Below are positions 25,001 to 31,923 of a stretch of DNA of 64,000 nucleotides, piece by piece (within the stretch, counting starts at the first letter, position 1; each line of letters opens with the position of its first letter). Position numbers and translations under genes: made by a program. This stretch comes from Varanus komodoensis (Eukaryota > Chordata > Lepidosauria > Squamata > Varanidae): positions 6,428,353 to 6,492,352 of the forward strand of contig NW_025335587.1 in assembly GCF_004798865.1 (NCBI RefSeq), given 5' to 3'. The notes beneath the pieces are model-generated. The model saw only the letters and a list, made by a program, of their open reading frames with translations, ran no database searches and was not told the DNA's origin.

Positions 25001-28000
25001 ATAGAATGCAGCACAGATGGGGATTCGGTAGAGGCAGTCTGGGTGAACAACTTAGGGGTTTTGACAGGGAAAGAGACCTGACAGTGGGGGTATGTTATCA
25101 CCCTCCAGGTCAACTTGAGACCCTGGATGATGTCCTGACAGGCCAGATTCTAAGGATATCTCGGGGGAGAGACACAGTAATTATGGGAGATTTCAATCAC
25201 CGGATATTACTTGGGAGACTCACTCGGCGGTGACAGCCAGGTCATGTTGCTTCCTAGAAGCTATAGAGGGAGGGTTTTTCACACAGAGGGTCCGAGAGGC
25301 AACGAGGGAGGGGAACATCCTTGACTTGGGCTTGACCAATAGGGAGGAGCTGATAGATGAAGTACAGATTAGGGGAGCTCTGGATGCAAGTGATCACTCC
25401 ATCCTTTGCCTTGAGATCAGGGGACTGGGGACGTGCAGCAGGTCGAGCACTAGAAGCTGGGACTTCAAGAGGGCCAACTTTGGCCAACTGAAGGCCAGAC
25501 TGGGGAAAGTCTCCTGGGATAGGTTACTGGAAGGGGTGAGGAGGAGGGGTGGATAGGGGTGGATAGCACTCAAAAGGGAGGTTTTGGAGGTGCAAGCCTT
25601 GACGATACCTCTAGTCAGTAAGGTGGGGAGGAAGAGGAGAGTGCCGCCATGGATGCGAAAGGAGGTGGTTAGAGGGATTAGACGAAAGAGGAACCTCCGT
25701 AGGAAATGGGTACTGGGGGAAATAGACAAAAGGGTATACCGGGAGGAGGAGGCCCGTTGCGGAAGGATTCTTCGCAAGGCTAAGGCTGATTACGAGCTGA
25801 GACTTGCCAAGAATATCAAGAGCAACAAAAAGGGCTTCTTTCAGCATGTAAATAGGAAGAGGAAGGGGAGACAAGTGGTGGGACCACTAAATAAGGAGGA
25901 AGGAGATCCAGTGAATGATATGAGGGAACAGGCACAGATGCTAAATGACTATTTTGCCTCTGTGTTCTCCCCAAAGCAGGACGGGGGATATCTGCATAGG
26001 AGATTAGATGAGGCTGGGGACTTAGGGGCACAGATTAGAGTCACCCCCCTTGAACTCGAGGGGCTCCTCAGGGCATTGGACATTACAAAGGTGCCAGACC
26101 CTGACGGGTTACACCTGAGAGTACTTAGAGAGTTGGCAGGAGTTCTCTCATGCCCGCTGGCCTCCATTTTTGAGACCTCGTGGAGAACAGGTGAAGTTCC
26201 AGAGGACTAGAGGGTGGCATCAGTGGTCCCAATTTTCAAAAAGGGTAGTAGAAAGGACATGGGGAATTATAGACCAGTTAGCCTTATGTCCATTGTAGGA
26301 AAAACAATGGAAAGGCTCATAATAGAGAGAGATCTAGTGATGCTAGATAGGGAAGGGAGGCTGACAGCCACACAACACGGCTTCCGCAAAAACAGGTCCT
26401 GCCAGACAAACCTTGTGGAATTCTATGACAAGGTTTCGAGATGGCTAGATGGAGGGGATGGAGGGGATGTGGTATACCTGGATTTCAGCAAGGCCTTTGA
26501 CAAAGTGCCCCATGATATCCTGAGGAGAAATTGAGGAGTTTTGGGATACACCAAAGCACTGTCCAGTGGATTAGGGCATGGTTGACCGACTGAAAGCAGA
26601 AGGTAACCATTAGCGGGGAACCATCGGGATGGCGGCCAGTGACAAGCGGGGTCCCCCAGGGCTCTGTCCTGGGGCCGATCCTGTTTAATCTTTTCATCAA
26701 TGACATGGAAGAAGGGGTGAACAGTCTGCTGATCAAATTCGCAGACAACACTAAAACTGGAGCAGTGGCCACAACTGAGGAGCAGGTACTCCAGATCCAA
26801 AAGGATCTGGACAGACTATGGAAGTGGGCAGGGGACAACAGGATGGCGTTCAATGTGGATAAGTGCAAAGTCTTGCACTTGGGGCATAGGAATAGCTGTC
26901 ATAGGTACAGGTTAGGTGACAAGTGGCTGGAGAGCAGCACTTGTGAAAGGGACCTCGGGGTGCTGGTTGATTGCAGGCTAAACATGAGTCAGCAGTGTGA
27001 TGTGGTGGTCAAGAGGGCGAACGCCACCCTTGGTTGCATAGCCAGAAGTGTGGCTTCTAGATCAAGAGAGGTATTACTACCACTCTACACAACTCTGGTG
27101 TGCCCGCAACTGGAGTATTGTGTTCAGTTTTGGGTCCCTCATTACAGAAAGGGTATAGCCAGGTTGGAGTCAGTGCAGCGTAGGGCCACAAGGTTGGTGG
27201 CCGGTTTGCAGGGGATGCCGTATGAGGCAAGACTGAGGGAACTGGGTCTCTTCAGCCTGGAGGAGACTCAGAGGGGATCTGTTGGCGACATACAGGTATG
27301 TGAGGGGATGTCACATGGAGATGGGTAGAGACCTGTTCTCCCCTGCAGAGGAAGGCAGGACACGCTCCAATGGAGCAAAGCTCAGGGAGCCAAGGTTCCA
27401 TTTGGATGCCAGGCAGCACTTCCTGACAGTCAGGACCCCGAGGGTGTGGAATGGGCTTCCACGAGAGGTCGTTGAGGCCCCATCGGTGCAGGTGTTCAAG
27501 GATAGGCTGGACGTCCACATGGTGGGCATGTCGTGAGTGGAGCCGGCTGGTGCCGGAGGTCAGACTAGATGGCCCGGGAGGTCCCTTCTGACTCGCTCTG
27601 TTTCTATGTTTCTAAGTGCACATCACTATGTTTCTAAGTGCACATGAATGGATCTCTGAGCACACACAGAGCAGATTGTTAAACCCAGTCTAGCAACTCT
27701 CCTCATGAACATGCCTGGAGGGGCTCTCTGGAAAGAGCACACCTCCCCTCTGCATTCTGCTGGCTGGTCTGCATCCCCACATTGCTCCTTCTCAGAGACC
27801 CTTCCCACTGACTTCACAGCTCAGCCCTTCCCAGGACTGCCTGGTTCAGTGAATTGCCCCACCTTGAGATAATCACCTCCTGCTGCATCTCAGGAACTTG
27901 ACCGAGCCTTCACTCAAACGTGCTTCCCTGTCCAATGCCGAACCATCTAGAATGACTGCCCAGACCCGCATCTTTCTTACTCCCAATAGGTATCATTCTA

Positions 28001-31000
28001 TATGTTTATGAATATGCAATACTTATACCTTCCTTAAACAAAATTCCTAGCCTACAGCTTAACCTGATGACTAGACATGCTTATAATAGCAGCTCTATGA
28101 TCAATTTTTGGAAAGTCTTAGGGATAGATACAAACTTTAATTGCAAAGCAAATTAAAATTGCTTACTGGCAGTTAATTAAAAGTCCACATTTACTTTATG
28201 GGAACATCACTCAATTAGGTTGAGTTCGACAGCCAGACTAGGGTATATAACTAGCTTTGAGAAGTGACTGTAAAAACACTACTTAGAAAAATAAGGGAAA
28301 TGCTATTTTTTTTAGAAAGATGGACAGACAAATCAATGCACAGATCATGCGGACTGAAATGCCACCCGCTTCACAGCTTTGTTGCTCTCTTCCAGCATCA
28401 TGAATTCAACGGCTAGGGGCAAGTGACAGTTCCTGAGTGTTGAAAGTAGGCAAGGCTATCAATTGCAGCCAACCTAGAAAAGGATCATGGTCAGGACATG
28501 GACCAGATAGGAGGTGCAGGTGCAGATCCAGAGACCCTGACTAAGTTGGGAAATGCTCCCCAGGGCCTTCCTGCGTCTTGGGGGAGTCTGACATTTCTTG
28601 GGGTCTGATGGCAAGGAGACTTCCCCAGGATTCACTAGTGTGGTGCAGGATCCAAGGCAGAAGCCAAGCTCATCCTTAGTTCTGCTGCTGCTCAAGAATC
28701 CCCAGCTCTGTCTGCAGTCTATCATCTGAAAAATATGACACGTACCAATTCCAGATCTTTCAAAGAAGAATCCATCCCACAATTAGATTTAAATCAATGT
28801 AATTATTTAGGGAGAATAGAAGAATATTTTTTACATTACCACTAAAGATTCCAATTGTCTGCTTATTTAAGGAAATGATATATTTCTGCTCAGATTCTAA
28901 GATCAAAGCACAGGGAAAAACAAGGAGTACTAACTCTAAGAGAATGGAAGAATAACATTTGCCATAAAGCATTAATACTTAAGATCTCATATCTATGACA
29001 AAATATGGGAAAATCAACCTACGGAAAGGTCCTTTCAATGAATTGGATAAATTTATTCAGTACTAGAGACAAGAGAATAATTATTCAAAGGGAAAAATTG
29101 TTCAACAGCTAAAAATTACTTGAGCTATGTGGACACTGAAAGAGAGAGAAGTGTGTATGCACATACGCAGACATGTTTGACTGGGAAGAGACATGGGGAG
29201 TCTAACTTGGATTGTTCTCCTGGACCTCTCAGGGGCTTTCGGTACCATCAGTAATGGTATCCTTCTACACAGGCTGTCTGGGATGTGAGGGTGTTGTATT
29301 GAATGGTTCAATTCCTACTTGATGGCTGATTCCAGAAGGTGATGCTGGGGAATTATTACTCTTCCCTATGACATATGTGTTATAGCAGTGATGGCAAACC
29401 TTTTAGAAACTGAGTGCCCAAACTGCAACCCAAAACCCACTTATTTGTCGCAAAGTGCCAACACTGCAATAAAATCTGAATACCGAGGTTTTAGTTTAGA
29501 AAAAACAACTTGCACCCACTCCAAGCAATATATGTATATCCTTGGCAGCACACTGACCAGCCATGCGAAAGCTTAGACGAGTTGTGCCTGATGAGTTGCG
29601 GCTTGTGACATCATCGCCTAGCACTGCTACTCCTTTCTGAGCATGCACAAGGGCCCCTATGTGCGCTGTTATCCGATGCTTGGCTGCACTGGCGATGCTG
29701 AGGCGACTTGGCTCGCGTGCCGACAGAGAGGGCTCTGTGTACCCGCTGTGGCACGCGTGCCATGGGTTCGCCACCACTGTGTTATGGGGTTCCCTTATTT
29801 TATTTTTACTGGAAGAGACTATCTGAGGATGTAGGTTGTCATCATGAGCATGTGGGTGACATTCAGCTCTGTCTCACCTTTTCCATTAATACTGTTGAGG
29901 CAGATGATGTTCAAAATCAGTGCTTTGGCAGAGTAATGGCCAATAAACTAAGGATAACTTCAGATATAATGTAGTCACTCCAGATTCCATAAAAGAAGCC
30001 ACAGACATGAGTTTGCAAGAGCTAAGTAGGGCTGTCAAGGACAGGACAGTTGTGGCAGGGGGGAGGGGGCATTCATTCATAGGATCACCATAAATTGGAG
30101 GTGACTTGAGAGCATGTGACAACACTCCAGACGAGACCAAGATACTTATTTGCCTGTTCCTATTCAAGATGGTTGCATAATCTCTAAAGGAGCAGGTTCA
30201 TAGTTTGGGAGTGCATAGACGTACATGAGTTCTCTGTGGTTCAGAGCACCTTTATCAGTTTGGCCTGCTATCCCACATATGGCCAATTCTGGATGGACAC
30301 AGCCTTGGTACTGTCTGGTAACCACACTTGGATATCTTCTTGTTTGCAATGTGGGCATGCCATTGGACATAGTTTGCAGTCTTCAGTGAGTCCAAAACAA
30401 GGCAGCTCCACTGCTGAGACTGGTTGATGTTATCATATCATGCCTGGCCTGGCTGCCAGGCTCTGATCTGGGCCCTATTCAGAGTACTGGTTTTGAGCAT
30501 TAAAGCCCTAAATATCTTGGGGGCAGGTTACTCTCCATTTATACTTACCTGGCCATTAAGATAATTGTGTGATCCCCTCCTTCAGATGCTCGCACTTAAG
30601 TGAGTTAAGGTAGGCAGCTCTGAGAGGGGGGAACCTTTTTGATGTCGGTGCCCTTCTTGTGGAATGCTCTCCCCTGAGGGGTTCACCTGGTATCTACTTC
30701 ATGGTATCCCAAGCATTACTGTATTCAACACTTTATTCTGTTGTTGCTTTTGACTTGTTTTATACTCTGGAATTATTTTATCCTCTGCTGCTGATTTTAC
30801 CCTAATTTTATTCTGTGTTGTGTTTACTTTTTGTCTTAATGTTTATATTGTGCATTTCACATACTGCATACTAGCCAGAAAACATTATTGGGAGGGTTAT
30901 TGGGTGGTTTAAAAATACAATGACAAATATACAAATAAAAGTTTGGAGAAATGCTGAATTGAGAAAAGATATGAATTGATTGTGGAAAGATTTTTCCTCT

Positions 31001-31923
31001 TGTGGAAAAACATGTTTATATTGAAAAGGAATATAAACTGCTTTTCTAAGGATATCATAATGTGGCTCATAAGAGAGGAATGTCCATTGCCAGCCTAGTG
31101 CAATTCAGCAGATTATGCAATATGCAAACAGAAAATGGACAGGGAATTTGCAAATGGAGGACTGAGCAAGATGGGGCAGAGAGATGGGCAGCTGTAAAAC
31201 TAAGGATACTGTATCCCGAAGCAAAGCAAAGCAAAGCAAAGCAAAGCAAAGCAAAGCAGTATTGGCTGCTTGAAATACCGAACAGGAGCCCTCCACACTA
31301 AATGGTTTGTTGCAGGTCCCAGTTGTTTTTATAATGTTGAGCAAACAATGCAAAGGACTGAAACTACCACCAAATTAACTGTACCTGTGCCTATAGCTGT
31401 GGTAACTTGGAAGCAATACCGACTCCAGATACCACTGGGGGAAAATAAGGTTAATCCTATTATATGTTATAGCCTATCCCTTTGGCAGGACTGCTTGTTG
31501 CTAGCAAGCTAAAAATTCATATTGTATTCACATTTCCCTCTTTTGTGTCTCAAACTTTAGATATATCAGTGACAGGAAGACATTTCACTGAATATTAAGC
31601 CACCATTTCACATACTTCGGTATCTCCAAGCTATCAGGCTTATTAAAATGCAAGTCAGTTTAGAGCAAGTTTATTTCAACATGGTGCTGTTTTGGTAACT
31701 TGTCTACTAATACAAAAGCAGCTCAAAATACACTTTTTGTCTAGCATACAAACATACAAAGAGAACATTATCATTAAGTATTATCTAGCAATGTCACTGC
31801 ACTTTTATTTGTTTGGAAAATAAGATTCACTTACCTGGAGCAATGCAAATAAAGGGAGCTTGTGATTGCACAGATGAGAAAAACTCTTTCTGGGCAAAGA
31901 AGAAACAGCACAGATCTTCTCAT
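3430..31923 (-). CDS. C8B: Complement component C8 beta chain, 5' six coding exons (gene runs off the left edge)
   Basis: C8 beta is a liver-secreted plasma protein that joins C8 alpha-gamma and C5b-7 to start membrane insertion of the membrane attack complex. Six exons are seen: 31835-31923, 18554-18710, 14930-15068, 11467-11608, 4995-5127 and 3430-3627. Each has AG/GT borders and the phases agree throughout (2, 0, 1, 2, 0, 0 at the successive donors). In order they encode a signal peptide, a propeptide ending in a basic RWRR site, a thrombospondin type 1 repeat, an LDL-receptor class A repeat and the first part of the MACPF domain. The translation matches human C8B, as I remember it, over long runs such as PYNVESY and DCVTNRPC. 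The rest of MACPF, the EGF-like segment and the second TSP1 are not in the window; I found no further exon between 1 and 3429. The neighbour on the right is DAB1 on the same strand, as in mammals. Confidence 0.96.
4995..5127 (-). CDS. C8B: C8B exon 5: start of MACPF domain
   Basis: The acceptor CTTCCCAG is above 5127 and the donor GTACGT below 4995; length 133 (one base plus 44 codons). It encodes [20 protein letters not shown], then [24 protein letters not shown]. This is very close to the human run NLFTNSFEGPVLDHRYYAGGCSPHY. The human Gly-Gly before Cys is Gly-Ala here. Confidence 0.96.
5885..5896. repeat. Left target-site duplication of the BovB insertion
   Basis: cttgcaatttat here is repeated exactly at 9085-9096, directly after the BovB 3' end. 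Confidence 0.9.
5897..9084 (+). mobile_element. Full-length BovB (RTE clade) LINE
   Basis: A 3188-bp non-LTR retrotransposon bounded by a perfect 12-bp target duplication (cttgcaatttat at 5885-5896 and 9085-9096). That length is about the full size of BovB. It begins with the typical 5' region (tggcaacccactccactatc near 6040) and ends in acgactaacaacaa. The protein-coding part runs from an apurinic endonuclease domain (6270-7030; [20 protein letters not shown] and [10 protein letters not shown]) to a reverse transcriptase (about 7550-8650). The reverse transcriptase contains [30 protein letters not shown] and the catalytic YADD in [13 protein letters not shown] near 8310. The single long ORF is now split over at least four frame changes or stops (for example a stop at 6487-6489, a frame change before 7553 and a stop at 8051-8053), so this copy is inactive but not very old. 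BovB is abundant in squamates and is known for spread between species. Confidence 0.95.
9085..9096. repeat. Right target-site duplication of the BovB insertion
   Basis: cttgcaatttat, an exact copy of 5885-5896. Confidence 0.9.
9168..9895 (+). mobile_element. L2-like LINE 3' remnant
   Basis: The stretch 'gtggattactgcaaggtgctctacatggggctgcc' is the well-known tail of the L2-like ORF2 (DYCNALYLGLP). It is followed by a 3' UTR ending in tgggttataaatcgataaataag. The copy contains G- and C-homopolymer runs near 9490-9520 and lacks the 5' part. It sits right after the BovB copy but is a separate insertion. Confidence 0.65.
9896..11466. other. C8B intron 4 interior without recognised features
   Basis: I see no conserved exon, RNA gene or clear repeat in this stretch. 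The short open frames here have no recognisable protein family. Confidence 0.5.
11467..11608 (-). CDS. C8B: C8B exon 4: LDL-receptor class A module and MACPF lead-in
   Basis: The acceptor GTTGTAG is above 11608 and the donor GTAAGT below 11467; length 142, entering phase 1 and leaving phase 2. It encodes [20 protein letters not shown] and then [27 protein letters not shown]. The [12 protein letters not shown] run carries the acidic residues that bind calcium in LDLRa modules. The stretch after the last LDLRa cysteine leads into the MACPF domain. Confidence 0.96.
12490..13570 (-). mobile_element. Old CR1 LINE copy, interrupted
   Basis: The left end (acataagaagagccatgacggattggcccacatctagtcc) is the reverse complement of the squamate CR1 3' region. 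The right part (about 13240-13560; gtagccattgatagctttatcctcc and ccatagttgaactatg) continues the same consensus. The middle (about 12570-13240) does not match and includes an L2-like tail with a (TTTA)n tract, so the copy has been interrupted. Limits are approximate. Confidence 0.55.
12981..13105 (-). mobile_element. L2-like 3' tail with (TTTA)n, inside the old CR1
   Basis: A (TTTA)n tract at 12981-13012 is followed by 'cctccccatttgccgaagcctcggggcggctcacaatcataaataaataaa'. Its complement is the '...gtgagccgccccgaggcttcgg...' tail of reptile L2-like LINEs. It lies within the interrupted CR1 copy. Confidence 0.4.
14930..15068 (-). CDS. C8B: C8B exon 3: end of TSP1 repeat and start of LDLRa
   Basis: The acceptor TTACAG lies above 15068 and the donor GTTAGT below 14930; length 139, phase 0 in and phase 1 out. 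It encodes [20 protein letters not shown], then the conserved [21 protein letters not shown]. The cysteines complete TSP1 and open the LDL-receptor class A module. One residue is missing against human before the Gly-Arg-Cys junction (CAT-G versus CAQTG). Confidence 0.96.
15985..16745 (+). mobile_element. L2-like LINE 3' remnant
   Basis: 'attagactactgcaatgcattctggtgtggg' encodes the DYCNA motif region of L2-type ORF2. It is followed by decayed coding sequence and an A/T-rich 3' UTR ending at a (TCC)n tract. Stops are frequent, so it is old. Confidence 0.6.
16746..16778 (+). repeat. (TCC)n microsatellite
   Basis: About ten near-perfect TCC units at the end of the L2-like remnant. Confidence 0.9.
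17771..18078 (+). mobile_element. BovB internal fragment (reverse transcriptase part)
   Basis: The fragment aligns with about 7710-8020 of the full BovB copy. It encodes [10 protein letters not shown]-like sequence, then [40 protein letters not shown] and [10 protein letters not shown]. It starts and stops abruptly inside the ORF, with neither the 5' region nor the 3' tail. That is unusual for a target-primed insertion and suggests later deletion or rearrangement. Confidence 0.9.
18554..18710 (-). CDS. C8B: C8B exon 2: propeptide and first half of TSP1 repeat
   Basis: Acceptor TATAG lies just above 18710 and donor GTAAGT just below 18554; length 157 (one base plus 52 codons). The start encodes [12 protein letters not shown], a possible N-glycosylation site NVT, and then GRWRR followed by [11 protein letters not shown]. 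The human proprotein is cut at a similar basic site, so the RWRR motif is a good furin-type cleavage candidate. The end, [20 protein letters not shown], is the front of the thrombospondin type 1 repeat, with the WSSWS tryptophans that are C-mannosylated in this family. Confidence 0.95.
18805..18907 (-). mobile_element. CR1 LINE 3' end (left piece of an interrupted copy)
   Basis: 'attcatagaatagtagagttggaaggggcc' is the reverse complement of a CR1 3' end with its ATTCTATGA-type tail. The copy resumes at 19417 after an L1 insertion. Confidence 0.75.
18908..18919. repeat. Left target-site duplication of L1 insertion
   Basis: cagtttctttct, repeated exactly at 19405-19416. Confidence 0.75.
18920..19404 (-). 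mobile_element. 5'-truncated L1 LINE inserted in CR1
   Basis: On the minus strand, positions 19384-19019 read [20 protein letters not shown], then [13 protein letters not shown] and [20 protein letters not shown]. This is the C-terminal part of L1 ORF2 (compare HMWWxCPKAKKYWxxIH and ILTAARxLIAQNWK in L1s). It lies between two 12-bp direct repeats (cagtttctttct) and splits a CR1 copy. The 366-bp open frame suggests moderate age. Confidence 0.85.
19405..19416. repeat. Right target-site duplication of L1 insertion
   Basis: cagtttctttct, an exact copy of 18908-18919. Confidence 0.75.
19417..19975 (-). mobile_element. CR1 LINE, right piece of the interrupted copy
   Basis: 'gatatcatgtcccccctcagtcttatcttctgaaggctgaacatgcccagttctctcag' is the reverse complement of the CR1 3' coding end ([18 protein letters not shown] on the minus strand). 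The same strand continues [14 protein letters not shown], matching the [14 protein letters not shown] of the full CR1 near 27.2 kb. Confidence 0.85.
21238..21420 (+). mobile_element. tRNA-type SINE remnant
   Basis: The body reads 'ggtccctactcagccacgag', 'actgggtgactttagg', 'ctcagcctagcctgcctcgcagggttgttgtgag' and ends 'aaaaaggtgggatataaataca'. The same body recurs at 35098, 35549, 49579 and 56510. The tRNA-like head is lost or diverged. Confidence 0.65.
22094..22101. repeat. Left 8-bp target duplication of hAT element
   Basis: ctctagag, repeated exactly at 22594-22601. The sequence is its own reverse complement and fits the known hAT target preference. Confidence 0.9.
22102..22593 (+). mobile_element. 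Non-autonomous hAT DNA transposon (copy 1)
   Basis: A 492-bp element. The left end is cagtgatggcgaacctttta; the right end, read in reverse complement, is cagtggcggagaacctacag, an imperfect terminal inverted repeat. It is flanked by exact 8-bp duplications (ctctagag). It has no transposase and must have been moved in trans. A second copy lies at 29386-29779. It sits just upstream of the CR1 5' end. Confidence 0.9.
22594..22601. repeat. Right 8-bp target duplication of hAT element
   Basis: ctctagag, an exact copy of 22094-22101. Confidence 0.9.
23140..23394 (+). pseudogene. CR1 ORF1, N-terminal zinc-binding segment
   Basis: From the ATG at 23140 the frame starts [16 protein letters not shown]. 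It has paired cysteines C18xxC21 and C36xxC39 ([12 protein letters not shown] and YTCPRCK), then an acidic, Leu-rich stretch ([19 protein letters not shown]) that may form a coiled coil. A cysteine-rich N-terminal module before an esterase is known for ORF1 of CR1-clade elements (described in the literature as PHD-like). The frame is interrupted by a solo LTR starting at 23395. Confidence 0.75.
23390..23394. repeat. Left target duplication of the solo LTR
   Basis: gaggc, repeated at 23840-23844. Confidence 0.75.
23395..23839. mobile_element. Solo LTR of an LTR retroelement (fossil) inside CR1
   Basis: A 445-bp fossil bounded by tgttgta and tacaaca, the TG...CA ends of an LTR with a short inverted repeat. 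It is flanked by a 5-bp direct duplication (gaggc). No internal region is present, so it is the product of LTR-LTR recombination. It holds an internal tandem pair of about 30 bp (near 23760-23820). The five-base duplication and length fit an endogenous retrovirus or Gypsy-type element, but I cannot assign the family or orientation. It is younger than the CR1 it interrupts. Confidence 0.75.
23840..23844. repeat. Right target duplication of the solo LTR
   Basis: gaggc, a copy of 23390-23394. Confidence 0.75.
24055..24572 (+). pseudogene. CR1 ORF1, SGNH-type esterase domain
   Basis: An open frame ending with a stop at 24570-24572 encodes a compact SGNH hydrolase: [13 protein letters not shown] (block I with the nucleophile Ser), [13 protein letters not shown] (block II Gly), [11 protein letters not shown] (block III GTND) and [12 protein letters not shown] (block V D..H). 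All four catalytic blocks are present and no stop breaks the domain. ORF1 esterases are documented in CR1-clade LINEs and may act on membrane lipids, but their role in retrotransposition is not settled. It follows the zinc-finger segment and precedes ORF2. Confidence 0.85.
24623..25556 (+). pseudogene. CR1 ORF2, endonuclease part (broken)
   Basis: Apurinic/apyrimidinic-type endonuclease: [59 protein letters not shown] and [11 protein letters not shown]. The acidic and histidine residues of the nuclease motifs are visible (ETWW, GDFN, SDH). The domain runs across three frames, with changes near 25080 and 25220, and a stop at 25554-25556. Confidence 0.85.
25584..27536 (+). pseudogene. CR1 ORF2, reverse transcriptase part (broken)
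   Basis: Reverse transcriptase blocks: [74 protein letters not shown] and [20 protein letters not shown]. The catalytic FADD box reads FADN here (26738-26749), so the second aspartate is lost. The C-terminal run [20 protein letters not shown] to the stop at 27534-27536 is the usual CR1 end. Stops at 26208 and 26534 and frame changes near 26540 and 27328 break it. Confidence 0.88.
27600..27650 (+). repeat. CR1 3' terminal tandem repeat
   Basis: 'actatgtttctaagtgcacat' style units occur in tandem after the CR1 3' UTR, in place of the common 8-bp ATTCTATG units. Confidence 0.6.
27651..29190. other. C8B intron 1 interior without recognised features
   Basis: No conserved exon, RNA gene or clear transposon was recognised in this stretch. 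Confidence 0.45.
29378..29385. repeat. Left 8-bp target duplication of hAT copy 2
   Basis: tgttatag; the right copy at 29780-29787 reads tgttatgg (7 of 8 bases match). Confidence 0.75.
29386..29779 (+). mobile_element. Non-autonomous hAT DNA transposon (copy 2)
   Basis: A 394-bp element of the same family as 22102-22593. The left end is cagtgatggcaaacctttta; the reversed right end is cagtggtggcgaacccatgg. It shares the first ~100 bp and the last ~230 bp with copy 1 but lacks about 100 bp of the middle. It is inserted in the L2-like LINE. Confidence 0.88.
29976..29984. repeat. Left target duplication of RTE-type tail
   Basis: cactccaga, repeated exactly at 30123-30131. Confidence 0.7.
29985..30122 (+). 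mobile_element. Short RTE/BovB-type 3' tail insertion
   Basis: A 138-bp insert between exact 9-bp repeats (cactccaga). Its end, 'cataggatcaccataaattggaggtgacttgagagcatgtgacaa', matches the RTE-type tail 'gggtcgccatgagtcggaa..cgacttgacggca..taacaa'. It is a heavily 5'-truncated copy or a SINE using that tail, nested in the L2-like LINE. Confidence 0.65.
31219..31258 (+). repeat. (AAGCA)n microsatellite
   Basis: Eight uninterrupted 5-bp AAGCA units, in C8B intron 1. Confidence 0.95.
31835..31923 (-). CDS. C8B: C8B exon 1: start codon and signal peptide
   Basis: The exon reads from ATG at 31923-31921 to a GTAAGT donor just below 31835 and gives 29 codons plus two bases (phase 2). The product starts [10 protein letters not shown] and has a basic start followed by a hydrophobic stretch, as expected for a secretory signal. 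It is poorly conserved against the human signal, as is usual for such exons. The split codon AG/T joins to exon 2 to give Ser-Gly-Glu-Arg, close to the human Ser-Arg-Gly-Glu-Arg. No upstream in-frame alternative start is supported. The promoter must lie to the right of 31923, but I see no clear TATA box there. Confidence 0.85.

Larger units (their letters stand above)
22680..27650 (+). mobile_element. Near full-length CR1 LINE, carrying a solo LTR
   Basis: About 4.9 kb, of which 450 bp is a later LTR insertion, leaving about 4.5 kb, the usual full CR1 length. It has a GC-rich 5' region (22700-22900) and an ORF1 zinc-finger segment from 23140. An SGNH esterase (about 24060-24572) is followed by an ORF2 endonuclease (about 24770-25500) and reverse transcriptase (about 26090-27000). 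The 3' end has the family's 'gactagatggcccgggaggtccc' and a short repeated tail. ORF2 is broken by at least six frame changes or stops, for example near 25080, 25220, 25554, 26208, 26534 and 27328. The exact 5' start and any target duplication could not be fixed, so both ends are approximate. Confidence 0.92.
29195..30930 (+). mobile_element. L2-like LINE with two nested insertions
   Basis: The coding remnant begins 'ttgttctcctggacctctcaggggctttcggtacc' ([12 protein letters not shown], matching LLDLSAAFDTV of L2-type reverse transcriptases). It is cut by a hAT element at 29386-29779 and resumes near 29790, where 'gagcatgtgggtgacattcagctctgtctcacc' aligns with the HADDTQLYLT block. It is cut again by an RTE-type tail at 29985-30122, then continues to a 3' UTR ending 'gggttattgggtggtttaaaaatacaatgac'. 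Many stops; old. Confidence 0.75.
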
